Shown: positions 7,521-15,824 of the stretch, piece by piece | How the letters are laid out: the number at the start of each line of letters is the position of its first letter | How positions within the stretch are numbered: position 1 is the first letter of the stretch | Source of the DNA: a virus | Direction: 5' to 3' (one strand) | DNA: 31,247 nucleotides | IMG/VR virus record: IMGVR_UViG_3300008517_000732 | Coordinates: 1-31,247 of that record | Translations under genes and position numbers: made by a program | Notes under the pieces: generated by a model | The model's input: the letters and a program-made list of their open reading frames with translations, nothing else | What the model was told of the DNA's origin: nothing | The model's database searches: none

Positions 7521-9398
7521 TTAAGCAAATCTGTGCCCATGTAGTTGGCAATTGGTTGATAAACTTTTTGCTACACCATTATTATGCCATATCCATAATT
7601 CTATATAATCATCAGTTTCTAAATAAGCATCAAAACTTCCGGTCATATACCAATCATTACTTGCTCCAGGTGCTCCACCCCAGAAGTTAAAATAAGCATC
7701 GCCATTTTTTCTTACTTGAAAATAATGTAATCTTCCATCTACGGCTTCCAACACACCAATTAAAGCGGAAAAAGCATAATAACCATCGGCTGCGGCCACA
7801 AATCGTTTATTTGTCGTGTCAAGTTCACTGTCAGTATCATATAGAACCACATCCAAACCAACCTTGGTCCAAGTTTGGTCAGCCACAGAATCATTAGCAT
7901 CACATTGAATTGCAAACTTTGAAGTAAAAGCCCCACCAGCATTATCATCAACATATTTCTTATTGGCAACTTCATAATTAGCATCTGGGGCAGCAGAAGG
8001 AGTAATCGGAAATACACTAAAAGTAGTATTACCAGAAGCATCTATAGTCATTACATCTACATCAGAAGCAGAGCCTATTGTGCCGCCGTCTGGGATTATC
8101 AATGCTTTATTTGTCAGTTTTAGTGCTTCTATTAAACTACCATCAACTATGGTTCTTAATGTCATTTGAACATCTTCTGTTCCATCAGAAGCATCATCAA
8201 CTTTTGCAAATATATCGGCCCCAAGTGTTTTCTCAGGTGTCGCAGCATCGTTATAAAAATTCCAAGTAATAGCTCCGATATAGTCATTATCTTGGGCAGT
8301 CTGTCCTGTTGCTCGTTCTTTTATGAATGTAAATAATGGACCACTTATATCATCAGCATAATGGTGTAAACACAACCCCCTTGCAGCAGTGTCCAATGTT
8401 TCTGTTACCTGAACCTGATAATCTGGAGCACTGTTATTAATACCAAACCTATCATTTGTTTCGTCCCAAAACAAATTAGAAGCAAAAGCAACTGCATCTG
8501 GTGTTTCATTAACTACGCATACCTTCTTAGCAGCCGATGTATAATTGGCTGGAGTATCTGTCAAACCAACAAACGTAGAAACTCCCCCCGACTCATCCTC
8601 ACACTCCCACTTACTTGTGCCCGAATTATACTTGAATATTTTGTTGTTAGCTATATCAGTCAAATCTACATCGGATAAATCGCCAATACTTTCTCCTGTT
8701 ATATCTGTTAAATAACCTTCCCCGGAATGGTCTCCCCAACCATACGCTGTGTCCCAATTCGCAGAATTGTCAGTTACAACAGAAAGTGCTCCTGTGCCTG
8801 TAGTTACTTTTAGCAATCCAGTCGATAGGGCCGTAGAAACATTAGTAATAGCAGTTTGTAAAAAGTGTTCGTTAGAAGCAAAATTAGTAGTTGCATCATG
8901 GTCAATACCAGCATCGTTAATAACCACATTTCCTGCGGTTACGGTAAAATCAGTAGTATCAAACGAAGCTATGCCTTTATTGGCACTGGTAGCGTCTTCC
9001 CCTAATACCGTGATACTTCCAGCACCGTTGGTAATATCAATACCTTCTCCGGCAGTTAATGTTGCAAGCACTGGGTCAGCACCAGTAGACCCTATTACTA
9101 ACTGCCCATTAGAGGCCGCAGAAAGGGCTGTGATGGCCGAAGTACCAGAACCTACTAATATGGCATGGTCTGTTAAAGAGGCAGCCCCTGTGCCCCCGTA
9201 AGATACTGTAAGAGGTACATCGACAGAAACTAAGGTTTTAGCTGAATCTGTAAATACAAACTCACTTGCATCTAAGTCAGTGAGCTTTATTGAGCTAAAT
9301 GATGGCGTAGCTTTGCTTCCAAGTTTAGTACCAAGCTTGGCTATAGCTTGACGAATACTTGTCATATCCCCATCTTTTATATTGAAAATTCGACTCAT
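7521..9398 (-). CDS. Tail fiber with C1q-like tip domain
   Basis: A 625-residue protein. The N-terminal 40 residues form a short basic attachment region ([17 protein letters not shown]). Residues about 65-280 are repeats rich in Gly, Ser, Thr and Asp ([44 protein letters not shown]), typical of beta-structured fiber shafts. A central module (about 300-470) resembles repeats seen in other fibers. The last 130 residues, from [11 protein letters not shown] to HGHRFA, have the hydrophobic pattern of a C1q/TNF jelly roll ([28 protein letters not shown]), a trimeric tip used for receptor binding. The start is coupled to the previous stop. Receptor unknown. Confidence 0.85.
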   Translation of the reverse strand: MSRIFNIKDGDMTSIRQAIAKLGTKLGSKATPSFSSIKLTDLDASEFVFTDSAKTLVSVDVPLTVSYGGTGAASLTDHAILVGSGTSAITALSAASNGQLVIGSTGADPVLATLTAGEGIDITNGAGSITVLGEDATSANKGIASFDTTDFTVTAGNVVINDAGIDHDATTNFASNEHFLQTAITNVSTALSTGLLKVTTGTGALSVVTDNSANWDTAYGWGDHSGEGYLTDITGESIGDLSDVDLTDIANNKIFKYNSGTSKWECEDESGGVSTFVGLTDTPANYTSAAKKVCVVNETPDAVAFASNLFWDETNDRFGINNSAPDYQVQVTETLDTAARGLCLHHYADDISGPLFTFIKERATGQTAQDNDYIGAITWNFYNDAATPEKTLGADIFAKVDDASDGTEDVQMTLRTIVDGSLIEALKLTNKALIIPDGGTIGSASDVDVMTIDASGNTTFSVFPITPSAAPDANYEVANKKYVDDNAGGAFTSKFAIQCDANDSVADQTWTKVGLDVVLYDTDSELDTTNKRFVAAADGYYAFSALIGVLEAVDGRLHYFQVRKNGDAYFNFWGGAPGASNDWYMTGSFDAYLETDDYIELWIWHNNGVAKSLSTNCQLHGHRFA

Positions 9399-9401
9399 AT
9401 A

Positions 9402-9980
9402 TTATATCCAAGCAGCCCCGCCGTAACTTCTTCCCGTAGGCTGTACTCTACCAACTACTGTTTGTTGTTGTGGCCGTTTAGCTGCTTGAGCTTGTGCCTG
9501 AGCTTGTGTAGCTTGGAGTAAAATGCCATAATCAGGATATGGTTCTTGTATTCTTTCTACAAATCCGGCATAATTGCCCAAAGCTGAAGCATATCTCTGT
9601 TGCATTAAATCTTCTAACTTCATTCTTGCTGGTTGAGCATAGCCTTTTTCCCATCTATAGGGGGTACTCGCTGCTGTTGTAGTCCCAAATAACCCAGAAG
9701 AAATTAAACCAGCTTGTTCTTTAGATACTCCTCGTTTTGTTTGTGTAGCTATTTCAGCCTCCTGAGCTTTCTGATAAGCTCCTCCAGGTTTAGCCAATCC
9801 AACTAATTCACCTAAATAACCTCGTATTTCCTGCTCTCTGGCTACATTAGCTTCTCTTGTCTGCCCGAACAAATCTTGAAACCAATTAAATAAATTAGAA
9901 CCCCCAGTTGGTGTTGTTGACGATGTAGCAGTCCCAGACCGAGGAACTTCTTGAAAAGTATTAAGGTAAGATTTTGCCAT
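9402..9980 (-). CDS. Virion structural protein, family unknown
   Basis: A 192-residue protein. The N-terminus is Ser/Thr/Gly-rich; then a helical segment follows (NWFQDLFGQTREANVAREQE), and the C-terminus is low-complexity, rich in Gln and Ala (QATQAQAQAQAAKRPQQQT), before a GGAAWI end. It overlaps the nozzle-like gene by one base and is four bases before the fiber gene, so it belongs to the tail module. It may link nozzle and fiber or be an internal protein. No family is recognised. Confidence 0.65.
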   Translation of the reverse strand: MAKSYLNTFQEVPRSGTATSSTTPTGGSNLFNWFQDLFGQTREANVAREQEIRGYLGELVGLAKPGGAYQKAQEAEIATQTKRGVSKEQAGLISSGLFGTTTAASTPYRWEKGYAQPARMKLEDLMQQRYASALGNYAGFVERIQEPYPDYGILLQATQAQAQAQAAKRPQQQTVVGRVQPTGRSYGGAAWI

Positions 9981-11602
9981 TATCTTAATCTACCTCCTTG
10001 CTTTCTATCATATAATATACGATTAATGCCAAAAGTTTCATCATCAGTAGAGTTATATATTTTAATCCCCATATAAGCCCCTCTCCCTTTTTTCCTTAAT
10101 TTATTAGTTCTTCCAGGCCCAGAAACCGTTCCTGTTATTTTAGGAGTAGCCCCATCCATTATATCTTCAAGAACAGTTTCAGCATCATCTCCGAAATGAA
10201 TATCATAGCTAAACCCATCTGAATCACTTAATGCTCCACTTGAAGCTCCTCCTGCCGATTCAAATACTATACTTGCTAACTTACCTTCATAGTCGTCTTC
10301 TGCCAATGGAACTACCGGCAAAGTAACATAGGCGTTTATAGCCTCATTTGTAGCTCCTATATCATCACTTTTAGCTGAATCAACAAATCTCCTTATATAA
10401 CCGTCTTTACAACCAATCAGTAAATCAGCATCGGCAGGGTCATTGGCTGCGTAGTAAATCATCGAATATGGAGCACATTCTTCTGGGTAAGTTTCTGGGT
10501 AAAATCCCTTAGTTTTCAAACTATAAAAATAATCAGAGTTTGTACCATCCGCTATCGTAGTTACAGATATAATAATGCCTTGTCGTTTCTTATCATAACC
10601 TAAAGTAATTTCATGTGTAGTTGGGTCTGCTGCTTCATCTGTTATTATATTGGGTAGAACTACGGAGGTTAAATTCTCTATCCCGACTTTAGAAGTAAAT
10701 ACTTCAGCAGATATTTTACAGATACCATTATTAGCCCAGAAATACAAATTGCCTATATCATCAAAACACCATGCTTTAGCACCAAATATTCCAGTAGTAT
10801 TATCCAACGCATCTAATGAACCGCCAGATACAGGGTCTCCTCTTAATACCCACATAGAGTTAGCACATCCATATATTAAATAATCATCGTGGAATGGTAT
10901 TAATGCTTTTGGAATATCTGGACATTGGCACGCATCTGCATTATTACCAGCAACAGCAGAAAAATCGTCATCTTCACCATACAAATAATCAAAAGGCATA
11001 ATTGCTCTTGACATATACCATTGATTAGAGTATTCTGGATTTCCGCTTAAAACAACTCTACCACGATATATACACACCAAATAAGCTTTGTTCGGCATCG
11101 TGCCCCAAGACGTGTCGTTACCAAATACAGTCCAATCATACCAATGTGGAGGTGCGGTTTCGGCTGCATCGGTGTCAAATGAAATAGCATTATCATCATC
11201 GTCTGTGCCTGCTACAGTTTCGCCGCTTGAAAAAGTAGCATCTGTTGTTCGTTTACCATAAATAGTACAGGCAGCATCGGCAGTAGTAGATGTAATATAA
11301 TCTACTATCATCTTAGCACCAGATGTATCGCCGGTTAATTCTGTTCCAGGGTCTGGAGCATGTGTACCTAAATCATCCGTAGCAATTTTAGTATTTATAA
11401 AATCAGCTATTTTTAGATTTGAACCGTTGGCAAAAAATACCTTACCAAATGCAGATGCTATCACACATTGGTCGGAAGTATCTATATCACCATTTGCCGC
11501 TGTTAATTCTGTTAATGAAGTGCTCACGCCGTACCATACCTCGTCATTACCAATTAATACAATATTTTTAGTAACCGCTGAATTTGTAATATCAACTGAC
11601 AT
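9980..11602 (-). CDS. Beta-propeller tail protein, probable tail nozzle main part
   Basis: A 540-residue protein with repeated blade-like units, each a hydrophobic beta pair with a small-residue turn: NIVLIGNDEVWYG, GKVFFANGSNLKIAD, AYLVCIYRGRVVLSG, DYLIYGCANSMWVLRG, GNLYFWANNGICKIS and DADLLIGCKDGYIRRF. The basic C-terminus (GRTNKLRKKGRGAYMGIKIYN) resembles the end of podovirus nozzle or stabilisation proteins. T7 gp12 and P22 gp10 are propeller nozzles built this way. The usual N-terminus is missing here and appears to lie in the separate frame at 12279-12503. The ribosome site before this ATG is poor, so it is probably translated by coupling to the frame upstream. Confidence 0.7.
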   Translation of the reverse strand: MSVDITNSAVTKNIVLIGNDEVWYGVSTSLTELTAANGDIDTSDQCVIASAFGKVFFANGSNLKIADFINTKIATDDLGTHAPDPGTELTGDTSGAKMIVDYITSTTADAACTIYGKRTTDATFSSGETVAGTDDDDNAISFDTDAAETAPPHWYDWTVFGNDTSWGTMPNKAYLVCIYRGRVVLSGNPEYSNQWYMSRAIMPFDYLYGEDDDFSAVAGNNADACQCPDIPKALIPFHDDYLIYGCANSMWVLRGDPVSGGSLDALDNTTGIFGAKAWCFDDIGNLYFWANNGICKISAEVFTSKVGIENLTSVVLPNIITDEAADPTTHEITLGYDKKRQGIIISVTTIADGTNSDYFYSLKTKGFYPETYPEECAPYSMIYYAANDPADADLLIGCKDGYIRRFVDSAKSDDIGATNEAINAYVTLPVVPLAEDDYEGKLASIVFESAGGASSGALSDSDGFSYDIHFGDDAETVLEDIMDGATPKITGTVSGPGRTNKLRKKGRGAYMGIKIYNSTDDETFGINRILYDRKQGGRLR

Positions 11603-11609
11603 TTAATCA

Positions 11610-11819
11610 TTAATCTTGATAGTAAACTTTATTATTGGCTACAACAACTAATTTCTTAGTAGTAGCTACATAATCATATGCCCACGCTGGAAAAGGCCAT
11701 TCAGGTTCAGTATACCCCCCCACCGCACCTAAGTCCTGATATGATTTAATTTCAGGCAAAGGCGGTTTGTCTTCTGGGTCTTCCGCTACTATTTTGATTT
11801 GTTGCATTATCCAACGCAT
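11610..11819 (-). CDS. Small tail protein, possible nozzle fragment
   Basis: A 69-residue product whose start is one base past the previous stop (TAATATG). The end, KKLVVVANNKVYYQD, looks like a propeller blade strand pair, and the next protein continues with similar blades (NIVLIGNDEVWYG). Together with the frames on either side it looks like a piece of one larger nozzle protein. It could alternatively be a free small tail subunit. No independent family is recognised. Confidence 0.6.
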   Translation of the reverse strand: MRWIMQQIKIVAEDPEDKPPLPEIKSYQDLGAVGGYTEPEWPFPAWAYDYVATTKKLVVVANNKVYYQD

Positions 11820-11820
11820 A

Positions 11821-12279
11821 TTAAACCGCCAAACAAGTTTGTTCTAAATATGAACCCATTTTAAGATAAAGGGTCGTATCGACGGGAGCATAAGAACTGA
11901 CATCAAAAGTATATCTTACTAAATTACAAGTATTTCCTTCTTTTAATACTTCGCTTGAATTTAATGTGAACATACCAGACCAATCACTTAAAACTTGCCC
12001 TGTTGTGGTAAAATCATAAACCGGAGGATATTCTATTGTAAAATCTCCATCTGCCCCCCAAGAAGAATATGTTCCGTATACACCACTTCCGGCATCGGCT
12101 ACTATTTCAGAATCGGCTCTCAATATCCTTGTCTCTTTAGCGGTAATACGTATGCCCGTCTGAGGACAAGAATCATAATCACTGGTTTCTAAATTTTCAG
12201 TGACCTCCCAAACATCCACATAATAAGAGTTGCCTGGAATCCAATAACCATTATTCTCAATATTTACATATACTTTCAT
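11821..12279 (-). CDS. Beta-rich tail protein inserted in the nozzle block
   Basis: A 152-residue product rich in Thr, Ser, Tyr and Val with alternating polar and hydrophobic residues, hence probably all beta. Its ATG overlaps the TAA of the preceding frame (TAATG) and no Shine-Dalgarno site is seen, so translation should be coupled. Motifs such as NGYWIPGNSYYVDVWEVTE and LKMGSYLEQT suggest a carbohydrate-binding or structural sandwich, but no family match is certain. It lies between frames that look like parts of a nozzle. Confidence 0.6.
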   Translation of the reverse strand: MKVYVNIENNGYWIPGNSYYVDVWEVTENLETSDYDSCPQTGIRITAKETRILRADSEIVADAGSGVYGTYSSWGADGDFTIEYPPVYDFTTTGQVLSDWSGMFTLNSSEVLKEGNTCNLVRYTFDVSSYAPVDTTLYLKMGSYLEQTCLAV

Positions 12280-12503
12280 TAGCTTAAAGTAGAAACAACA
12301 GTGAACGCAATTATAGGAAATTCAGCCCCACCAACTTGGGTAGTAGACCATTTATCTAAACCAGGACGTTTTCCAATCCGTATACGTTTTTCTAACACAT
12401 CTTCCGGTCTAACATTATTCATATAACCAGATGTTTGTGTTGACTCTTTATCTACTGGAAGACCTTGGGAAATTCCCCTAATCGGTAAAAAAAGTTCTTG
12501 CAT
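12279..12503 (-). CDS. Nozzle-type N-terminal segment
   Basis: A 74-residue product containing RGISQGLPVDKESTQTSGYM followed by NNVRPEDVLEKRIRIGKRPG. This proline/asparagine/arginine pattern (conserved NVRP and RxGKRPGL) is the usual N-terminal arm of podovirus tail-nozzle and tail-hub propeller proteins. Here the frame stops after 74 residues instead of running into the propeller. AAGGTGA precedes the ATG. It is followed by three coupled frames that may carry the rest. Confidence 0.65.
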   Translation of the reverse strand: MQELFLPIRGISQGLPVDKESTQTSGYMNNVRPEDVLEKRIRIGKRPGLDKWSTTQVGGAEFPIIAFTVVSTLS

Positions 12504-12507
12504 TATT

Positions 12508-12714
12508 TCACCTTCTTTTCTTTTTTCTTTTTAATGCATTTTCCAGTCTTGCTTCAGGAGTAACCCGTTTTATCCCACCAAAATAAGTAGATTCTACGTT
12601 TTCTGCTGTGTAATCTTTGAATGGAATAGGTTTCCTGCCATGTGCAAGTTCTTTTGTTGCATAAGCCTGCCATTTCCTATGTCTATTTATATATGCTTTT
12701 GTTTCTTTTTTCAT
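12508..12714 (-). CDS. Small basic virion protein
   Basis: A 68-residue protein with lysine and arginine clusters at both ends (MKKETKAYINRHRKW and KRKKKRR). GTAGG precedes the ATG. It lies in the head-to-tail part of the operon. The basic character would suit DNA contact or a packaged protein, but nothing more specific can be supported. Confidence 0.55.
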   Translation of the reverse strand: MKKETKAYINRHRKWQAYATKELAHGRKPIPFKDYTAENVESTYFGGIKRVTPEARLENALKRKKKRR

Positions 12715-12715
12715 A

Positions 12716-12964
12716 TTAACCTACCTTGAATACTTCACGTTTTGTAACAATTCCATTTTCTTTCACTACTTTACAATATTTACCAGCTAAAAGATATTCA
12801 TAATCTAAATAATATACACCATCATCTTTCTCAACAAAAGTATATTCATCAGTTTTTGAAGCATTTTCATCTGGAAGTATAAAATATCCAGTTACAGTAA
12901 GCCCTGTTTCTGCCTTCGATGGTAAATAAAATATTCTATCTTTTTTCCCAACAAATGAAAACAT
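12716..12964 (-). CDS. Small beta-rich structural protein
   Basis: An 82-residue protein. A TTG nine bases upstream is in frame, but the ATG at 12964 follows the previous stop directly (TAATATG) and is the more natural start. The sequence alternates hydrophobic and charged residues (LTVTGYFILPDENAS, EYTFVEKDDGVYYLDYEYLL), as in small immunoglobulin-like or decoration domains. It belongs by position to the connector module. Family unknown. Confidence 0.6.
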   Translation of the reverse strand: MFSFVGKKDRIFYLPSKAETGLTVTGYFILPDENASKTDEYTFVEKDDGVYYLDYEYLLAGKYCKVVKENGIVTKREVFKVG

Positions 12965-12965
12965 A

Positions 12966-13349
12966 TTACGCAATTACAGGAGGGTTTGAAATATCACTTT
13001 TCTTTACGACATCATAATCGGCAAGTGCCTGGTCTGCTTGCGTCTTTACTTCGGTTGTAGATACATCATTTAGAGAATCTACATCCTTAGCGGTCACACG
13101 ATATTGCTTGGGCAGCTTTCCGGGCTTAGTTGCACTATCGCAAACTGCTACCCAATCCCCAACAGCATCCGGAGTAAAATACCCAAAATATTCGCCTAAT
13201 ATATCAGGCGATTCTGTAAGAGTTATATCAGCAAAATTTACTAAATCGGGACTGCCTGTTTCATCAAGTATTTTAGCAATTACATCCGTAAGCCCTGTCG
13301 TACTTCCTGCTGCTTGATAGGTAATTTTAATTGGAGTTCCTACTTTCAT
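12966..13349 (-). CDS. Structural protein with ADQALADYDV motif
   Basis: A 127-residue protein. The ATG at 13349 follows AGAGGAGG, which decides the start over an in-frame ATG 18 bases earlier. The first 90 residues are beta-rich (GEYFGYFTPDAVGDWVAV, a likely Ig-like fold). The tail TEVKTQADQALADYDVVKK resembles a helical segment repeated in several phage structural proteins. It lies beside three similar small beta proteins, suggesting a set of head-tail or collar parts. Exact role unknown. Confidence 0.65.
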   Translation of the reverse strand: MKVGTPIKITYQAAGSTTGLTDVIAKILDETGSPDLVNFADITLTESPDILGEYFGYFTPDAVGDWVAVCDSATKPGKLPKQYRVTAKDVDSLNDVSTTEVKTQADQALADYDVVKKSDISNPPVIA

Positions 13350-13350
13350 T

Positions 13351-13731
13351 TTAACCTCCTCTTGCATGTCGGCTCTCTACAAACAATGAGTCATTTATGC
13401 TATATTTAGAATCATAATTATTTTTATTTATTACACAAAATTCCTTGTAAATTGGATAACCTAATTCGACATCCATAATATAAACAATCAAAGTACCTAA
13501 TACATCTGTGTCGGACGGTAACAACGTCAAAAAATACATACCATCACAATTAGAAACATCTGTCCAATTTCTGGTTTTTATATCAACAACAACTCCGTCT
13601 GATTTTATTATTTTAGTCCACCAATACCAACTTAAACTTGCTCCTGTTATTGGTTGATTAGGCGTAGCTGTCTTATATCTTAATAAAACTCCAATAGGAA
13701 CAGTTTGTACCGTTTCATGCCGAAGTTCCAT
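13351..13731 (-). CDS. Beta-rich structural protein
   Basis: A 126-residue protein preceded by AAAGG. The sequence GASLSWYWWTKIIKSDGVVV and GMYFLTLLPSDTDVLGTLIV suggests an all-beta domain like that of the next gene, with which it may share ancestry. It overlaps the ribosome site of the following gene. It lies between the adaptor and the nozzle block, so it is probably part of the neck or tail. No family name can be given. Confidence 0.6.
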   Translation of the reverse strand: MELRHETVQTVPIGVLLRYKTATPNQPITGASLSWYWWTKIIKSDGVVVDIKTRNWTDVSNCDGMYFLTLLPSDTDVLGTLIVYIMDVELGYPIYKEFCVINKNNYDSKYSINDSLFVESRHARGG

Positions 13732-13732
13732 A

Positions 13733-14080
13733 TTAACCTTTTAGATAAATCAAATCGACTATTGCATCTTCGTCTGAGCTATAAAAGTAAAGCAAACTAA
13801 TATCACTAACGGGAACCCAAAACGGAGGAGCTGTGGTTGCAGAAGCTTCGTCTGTACCGTCATAAATATATGGTCTGGCTAAATCTTGTCCTACTGTAGC
13901 ACTCGCTGCCACGCCTATATTCCAACGTACAACTGCTGTATTAGCTATAGCAGGTTGAACCCAGCATCCAGCACACCCTAACGAAGTTCCATCGTTTCCT
14001 TGCCCTACACCAGAAGATAAAGTTACTCTTTTGTGGCCTCCACCCGACCGTATTCTTGGTAATGCACCATGATAACTCAA
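13733..14080 (-). CDS. Structural protein with TTG start
   Basis: A 115-residue protein. The only reasonable start is TTG at 14080, eight bases after AAAGGAG; no in-frame ATG follows near it. The N-terminus is glycine-rich and basic (RIRSGGGHKRVTLSSGVGQG), and the C-terminus is a beta segment (DISLLYFYSSDEDAIVDLIY) like those of virion surface or collar proteins. Family not recognised. Confidence 0.6.
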   Translation of the reverse strand: MSYHGALPRIRSGGGHKRVTLSSGVGQGNDGTSLGCAGCWVQPAIANTAVVRWNIGVAASATVGQDLARPYIYDGTDEASATTAPPFWVPVSDISLLYFYSSDEDAIVDLIYLKG

Positions 14081-14093
14081 TTTTTATTCTCCT

Positions 14094-14459
14094 TTAATCT
14101 TTTTGGCCATGAACTATTTGCCAACCACTTACCACACTATCAATCCACTCATAAGAGACAAAATCTCCGGCAGCACTCATAGCACAACTGTCACCTGTTG
14201 AGGCAGTTACAGTAACCGTCTCATCGTGGCCCAAAGTTTTCAAAATAATCAATAGCTCCTGTCCAGGGTATACGCCGTCTGGTACAATGATAGTCAAATT
14301 ATTCCCACTGGCTGTAGTTACTACTTCAATAACTCTATCTATAATAAAATTATCTGAAGTACCACCAACTCTAACAGTATAAGTTGACTCGTTAGTTAAT
14401 ACTTTAGTTCTTAAATCAAACGCACCTTTTCTTGTGTTAAACCAATTTGCTTTAGACAT
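14094..14459 (-). CDS. Structural protein, possible decoration subunit
   Basis: A 121-residue protein. The ATG at 14459 lies nine bases after AGAGGA, so it is preferred to an in-frame GTG at 14477 that overlaps that site. The sequence is all-beta in character: RVIEVVTTASGNNLTIIVPD, PGQELLIILKTLGHDETVTV, VSYEWIDSVVSGWQIV. Proteins of this pattern in phages often cover the capsid or tail surface. The role is inferred from fold and position only. Confidence 0.6.
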   Translation of the reverse strand: MSKANWFNTRKGAFDLRTKVLTNESTYTVRVGGTSDNFIIDRVIEVVTTASGNNLTIIVPDGVYPGQELLIILKTLGHDETVTVTASTGDSCAMSAAGDFVSYEWIDSVVSGWQIVHGQKD

Positions 14460-14512
14460 AATTAAATTTCCTCTCACTTAGGTATTTTATTTTTACATTC
14501 TTCATCCTTGAA

Positions 14513-15298
14513 CTAAGCATCTATAAAATCATCTCCTTCATAAACACGAGTAGTATCTGCTGTCCAACTGCCTTCTTCTCTTGAAGGGAATCTATCTTTT
14601 CTCCAGCTTAAATTACCGATAAAATCTGATTCTTCTTGTATATCAGATATAATTAACTTCTGGGTTAAATCAGCAGCAAGTTGTGTGTGTATTCCTATTG
14701 TATCATCTTCTTGTTGCTCAGCTACAGCAAGACAATTTTCAAGTATAGCTTCTGTAGCTCTAATCCCACCTACCAAATAATCCGTATCATTTTCAGGTTT
14801 CAGTGGGTCTATGCGATAAAAGAACTTTAACAAATAAACCCCATCTGGTTCAGGATCAAGCCACATTTCATAAAATGTTCCTGTGGAGTTATCATAAGTA
14901 TACGGAGCTATAGCATAGCTTAATGGATATTGATTAACAACTATGTTGGCTCTTGATTCAAGTATCTGCTCTGGAAGAACTTTTCTAAGTTCTTTATATC
15001 CGGTAGTATCATCAAAATGGGGGTTGTCTAAAAAATCAGAAAAATTAGCTGGTAACGCATATTTCCATTTGCCAGAAACAGTGTTAAAAGAATAGAATTG
15101 TTTAAGAAAACTCCACTCGTGCATTTGTCCTGTTCTTGTATCTATAGGATATAAAAATTGACGATAACCTCGGTATACTATGTCCTTGCAAGTTGCTAAC
15201 TCCGTATCATCAGTCGGAGCAGTTCCAGTATCAGTTATAGAAAGAAAATTACTTACTTTAGTATACAAATCGGATAAAGTCAAAGTTAATCGAGCCAT
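14513..15298 (-). CDS. Head-tail adaptor protein
   Basis: A 261-residue protein preceded by AAGGGG. The opening RLTLSDLYTKVSNFL, then KDIVYRGYRQFLYP and HEWSFLKQ, is characteristic of the podovirus adaptor (gatekeeper) family that joins the portal ring to the nozzle, functionally like T7 gp11. The later segments YEMWLDPEPDGVYLLKFFYR and ATEAILENCLAVAEQQEDD are also usual for the family. Located between capsid genes and the nozzle block, as expected. The exact subfamily is uncertain. Confidence 0.8.
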   Translation of the reverse strand: MARLTLTLSDLYTKVSNFLSITDTGTAPTDDTELATCKDIVYRGYRQFLYPIDTRTGQMHEWSFLKQFYSFNTVSGKWKYALPANFSDFLDNPHFDDTTGYKELRKVLPEQILESRANIVVNQYPLSYAIAPYTYDNSTGTFYEMWLDPEPDGVYLLKFFYRIDPLKPENDTDYLVGGIRATEAILENCLAVAEQQEDDTIGIHTQLAADLTQKLIISDIQEESDFIGNLSWRKDRFPSREEGSWTADTTRVYEGDDFIDA

Positions 15299-15320
15299 AA
15301 TAACCCCTTAATAAAACTTA

Positions 15321-15346
15321 GGGCGGGTTTTTACAAGCCCCCGCCC
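15321..15346 (-). terminator. Possible hairpin terminator within the late operon
   Basis: GGGCGGG (15321-15327) pairs perfectly with CCCGCCC (15340-15346) across a 12-base loop. On the minus strand the stem is followed by TAAGTTTTATT, an interrupted T run. It lies between the 66-residue protein and the adaptor. It could cause partial termination or protect RNA ends. The weak T tract makes it uncertain. Confidence 0.45.
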
Positions 15347-15367
15347 CAAGCGGAGACAAAACTTAAG

Positions 15368-15568
15368 TTATGCCTCTGTCGCCTCTCTCCCTTTTTCGGC
15401 CTCTTGTTTTTCTTTTTCTAACTTATAAGATAGTTGAACTCTTGCTATTGCTGTATGTAATATAGTTCTTGCATTATCGTGGTCTGCTCTTTTCAGTGGA
15501 GGATTTATACATTCAGCTATAACAGCATCTACTTGTTTAAGCCCATTTATCAATTCTTGTTCGTTCAT
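15368..15568 (-). CDS. Small helical protein
   Basis: A 66-residue, mainly helical protein (ELINGLKQVDAVIAECI, ARVQLSYKLEKEKQEAEKGR) preceded by GGAGACAAAT, the ribosome site used repeatedly in this operon. Similar short helical proteins follow capsid genes in many phages, without known function. No family is recognised. Confidence 0.6.
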   Translation of the reverse strand: MNEQELINGLKQVDAVIAECINPPLKRADHDNARTILHTAIARVQLSYKLEKEKQEAEKGREATEA

Positions 15569-15577
15569 ATTTGTCTC

Positions 15578-15763
15578 CTAATCATCAACTTTAATTTCTA
15601 TTTTCAACGTATCTTCGCCGTTAATTAAATAAGCCAATGTAGCCGCTTGGCTTTGAGTAAGATTTACACCAGCTATAGATATAGTATCAGTTGCAGAATT
15701 AGTTTGTAAATGTATTACATTAGGCTCTGATGTGATTTCAAAATTTTCATCTATTTCTAGCAT
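15578..15763 (-). CDS. Small acidic protein
   Basis: A 61-residue product. The ATG at 15763 follows AGGTGA at a suitable distance; an in-frame GTG nine bases earlier overlaps that site. The protein is acidic, with NVIHLQTNSATDTISIAGVN and an SQAATLAYLIN helix. It follows the decoration protein gene after a hairpin. Function unknown. Confidence 0.6.
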   Translation of the reverse strand: MLEIDENFEITSEPNVIHLQTNSATDTISIAGVNLTQSQAATLAYLINGEDTLKIEIKVDD

Positions 15764-15779
15764 AACAATCACCTAAAAA

Positions 15780-15814
15780 GGAATGTAGCCCCACGTTTAA
15801 GTAGGGCTACTTCC
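15780..15814 (-). terminator. Rho-independent-type terminator after the capsid genes
   Basis: GTAGCCC (15785-15791) pairs with GGGCTAC (15804-15810), and the stem extends by GGAA/TTCC past a one-base bulge. On the minus strand it is followed by a T run (rc of 15774-15779). It lies just after the 405-residue capsid-associated gene. A partial terminator here would keep capsid mRNA levels above those of the tail genes. Confidence 0.65.
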
Positions 15815-15824
15815 AAATAAACTA

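Noticed and set aside
8749-9201. 150-codon plus-strand frame opposite the fiber gene
   Set aside because: It mirrors the codon bias of the fiber repeats and has no start signal or known domain.
7521-9398. Diversity-generating retroelement acting on the fiber tip
   Set aside because: No reverse transcriptase, template repeat or adenine-rich variable repeat is visible in the window.
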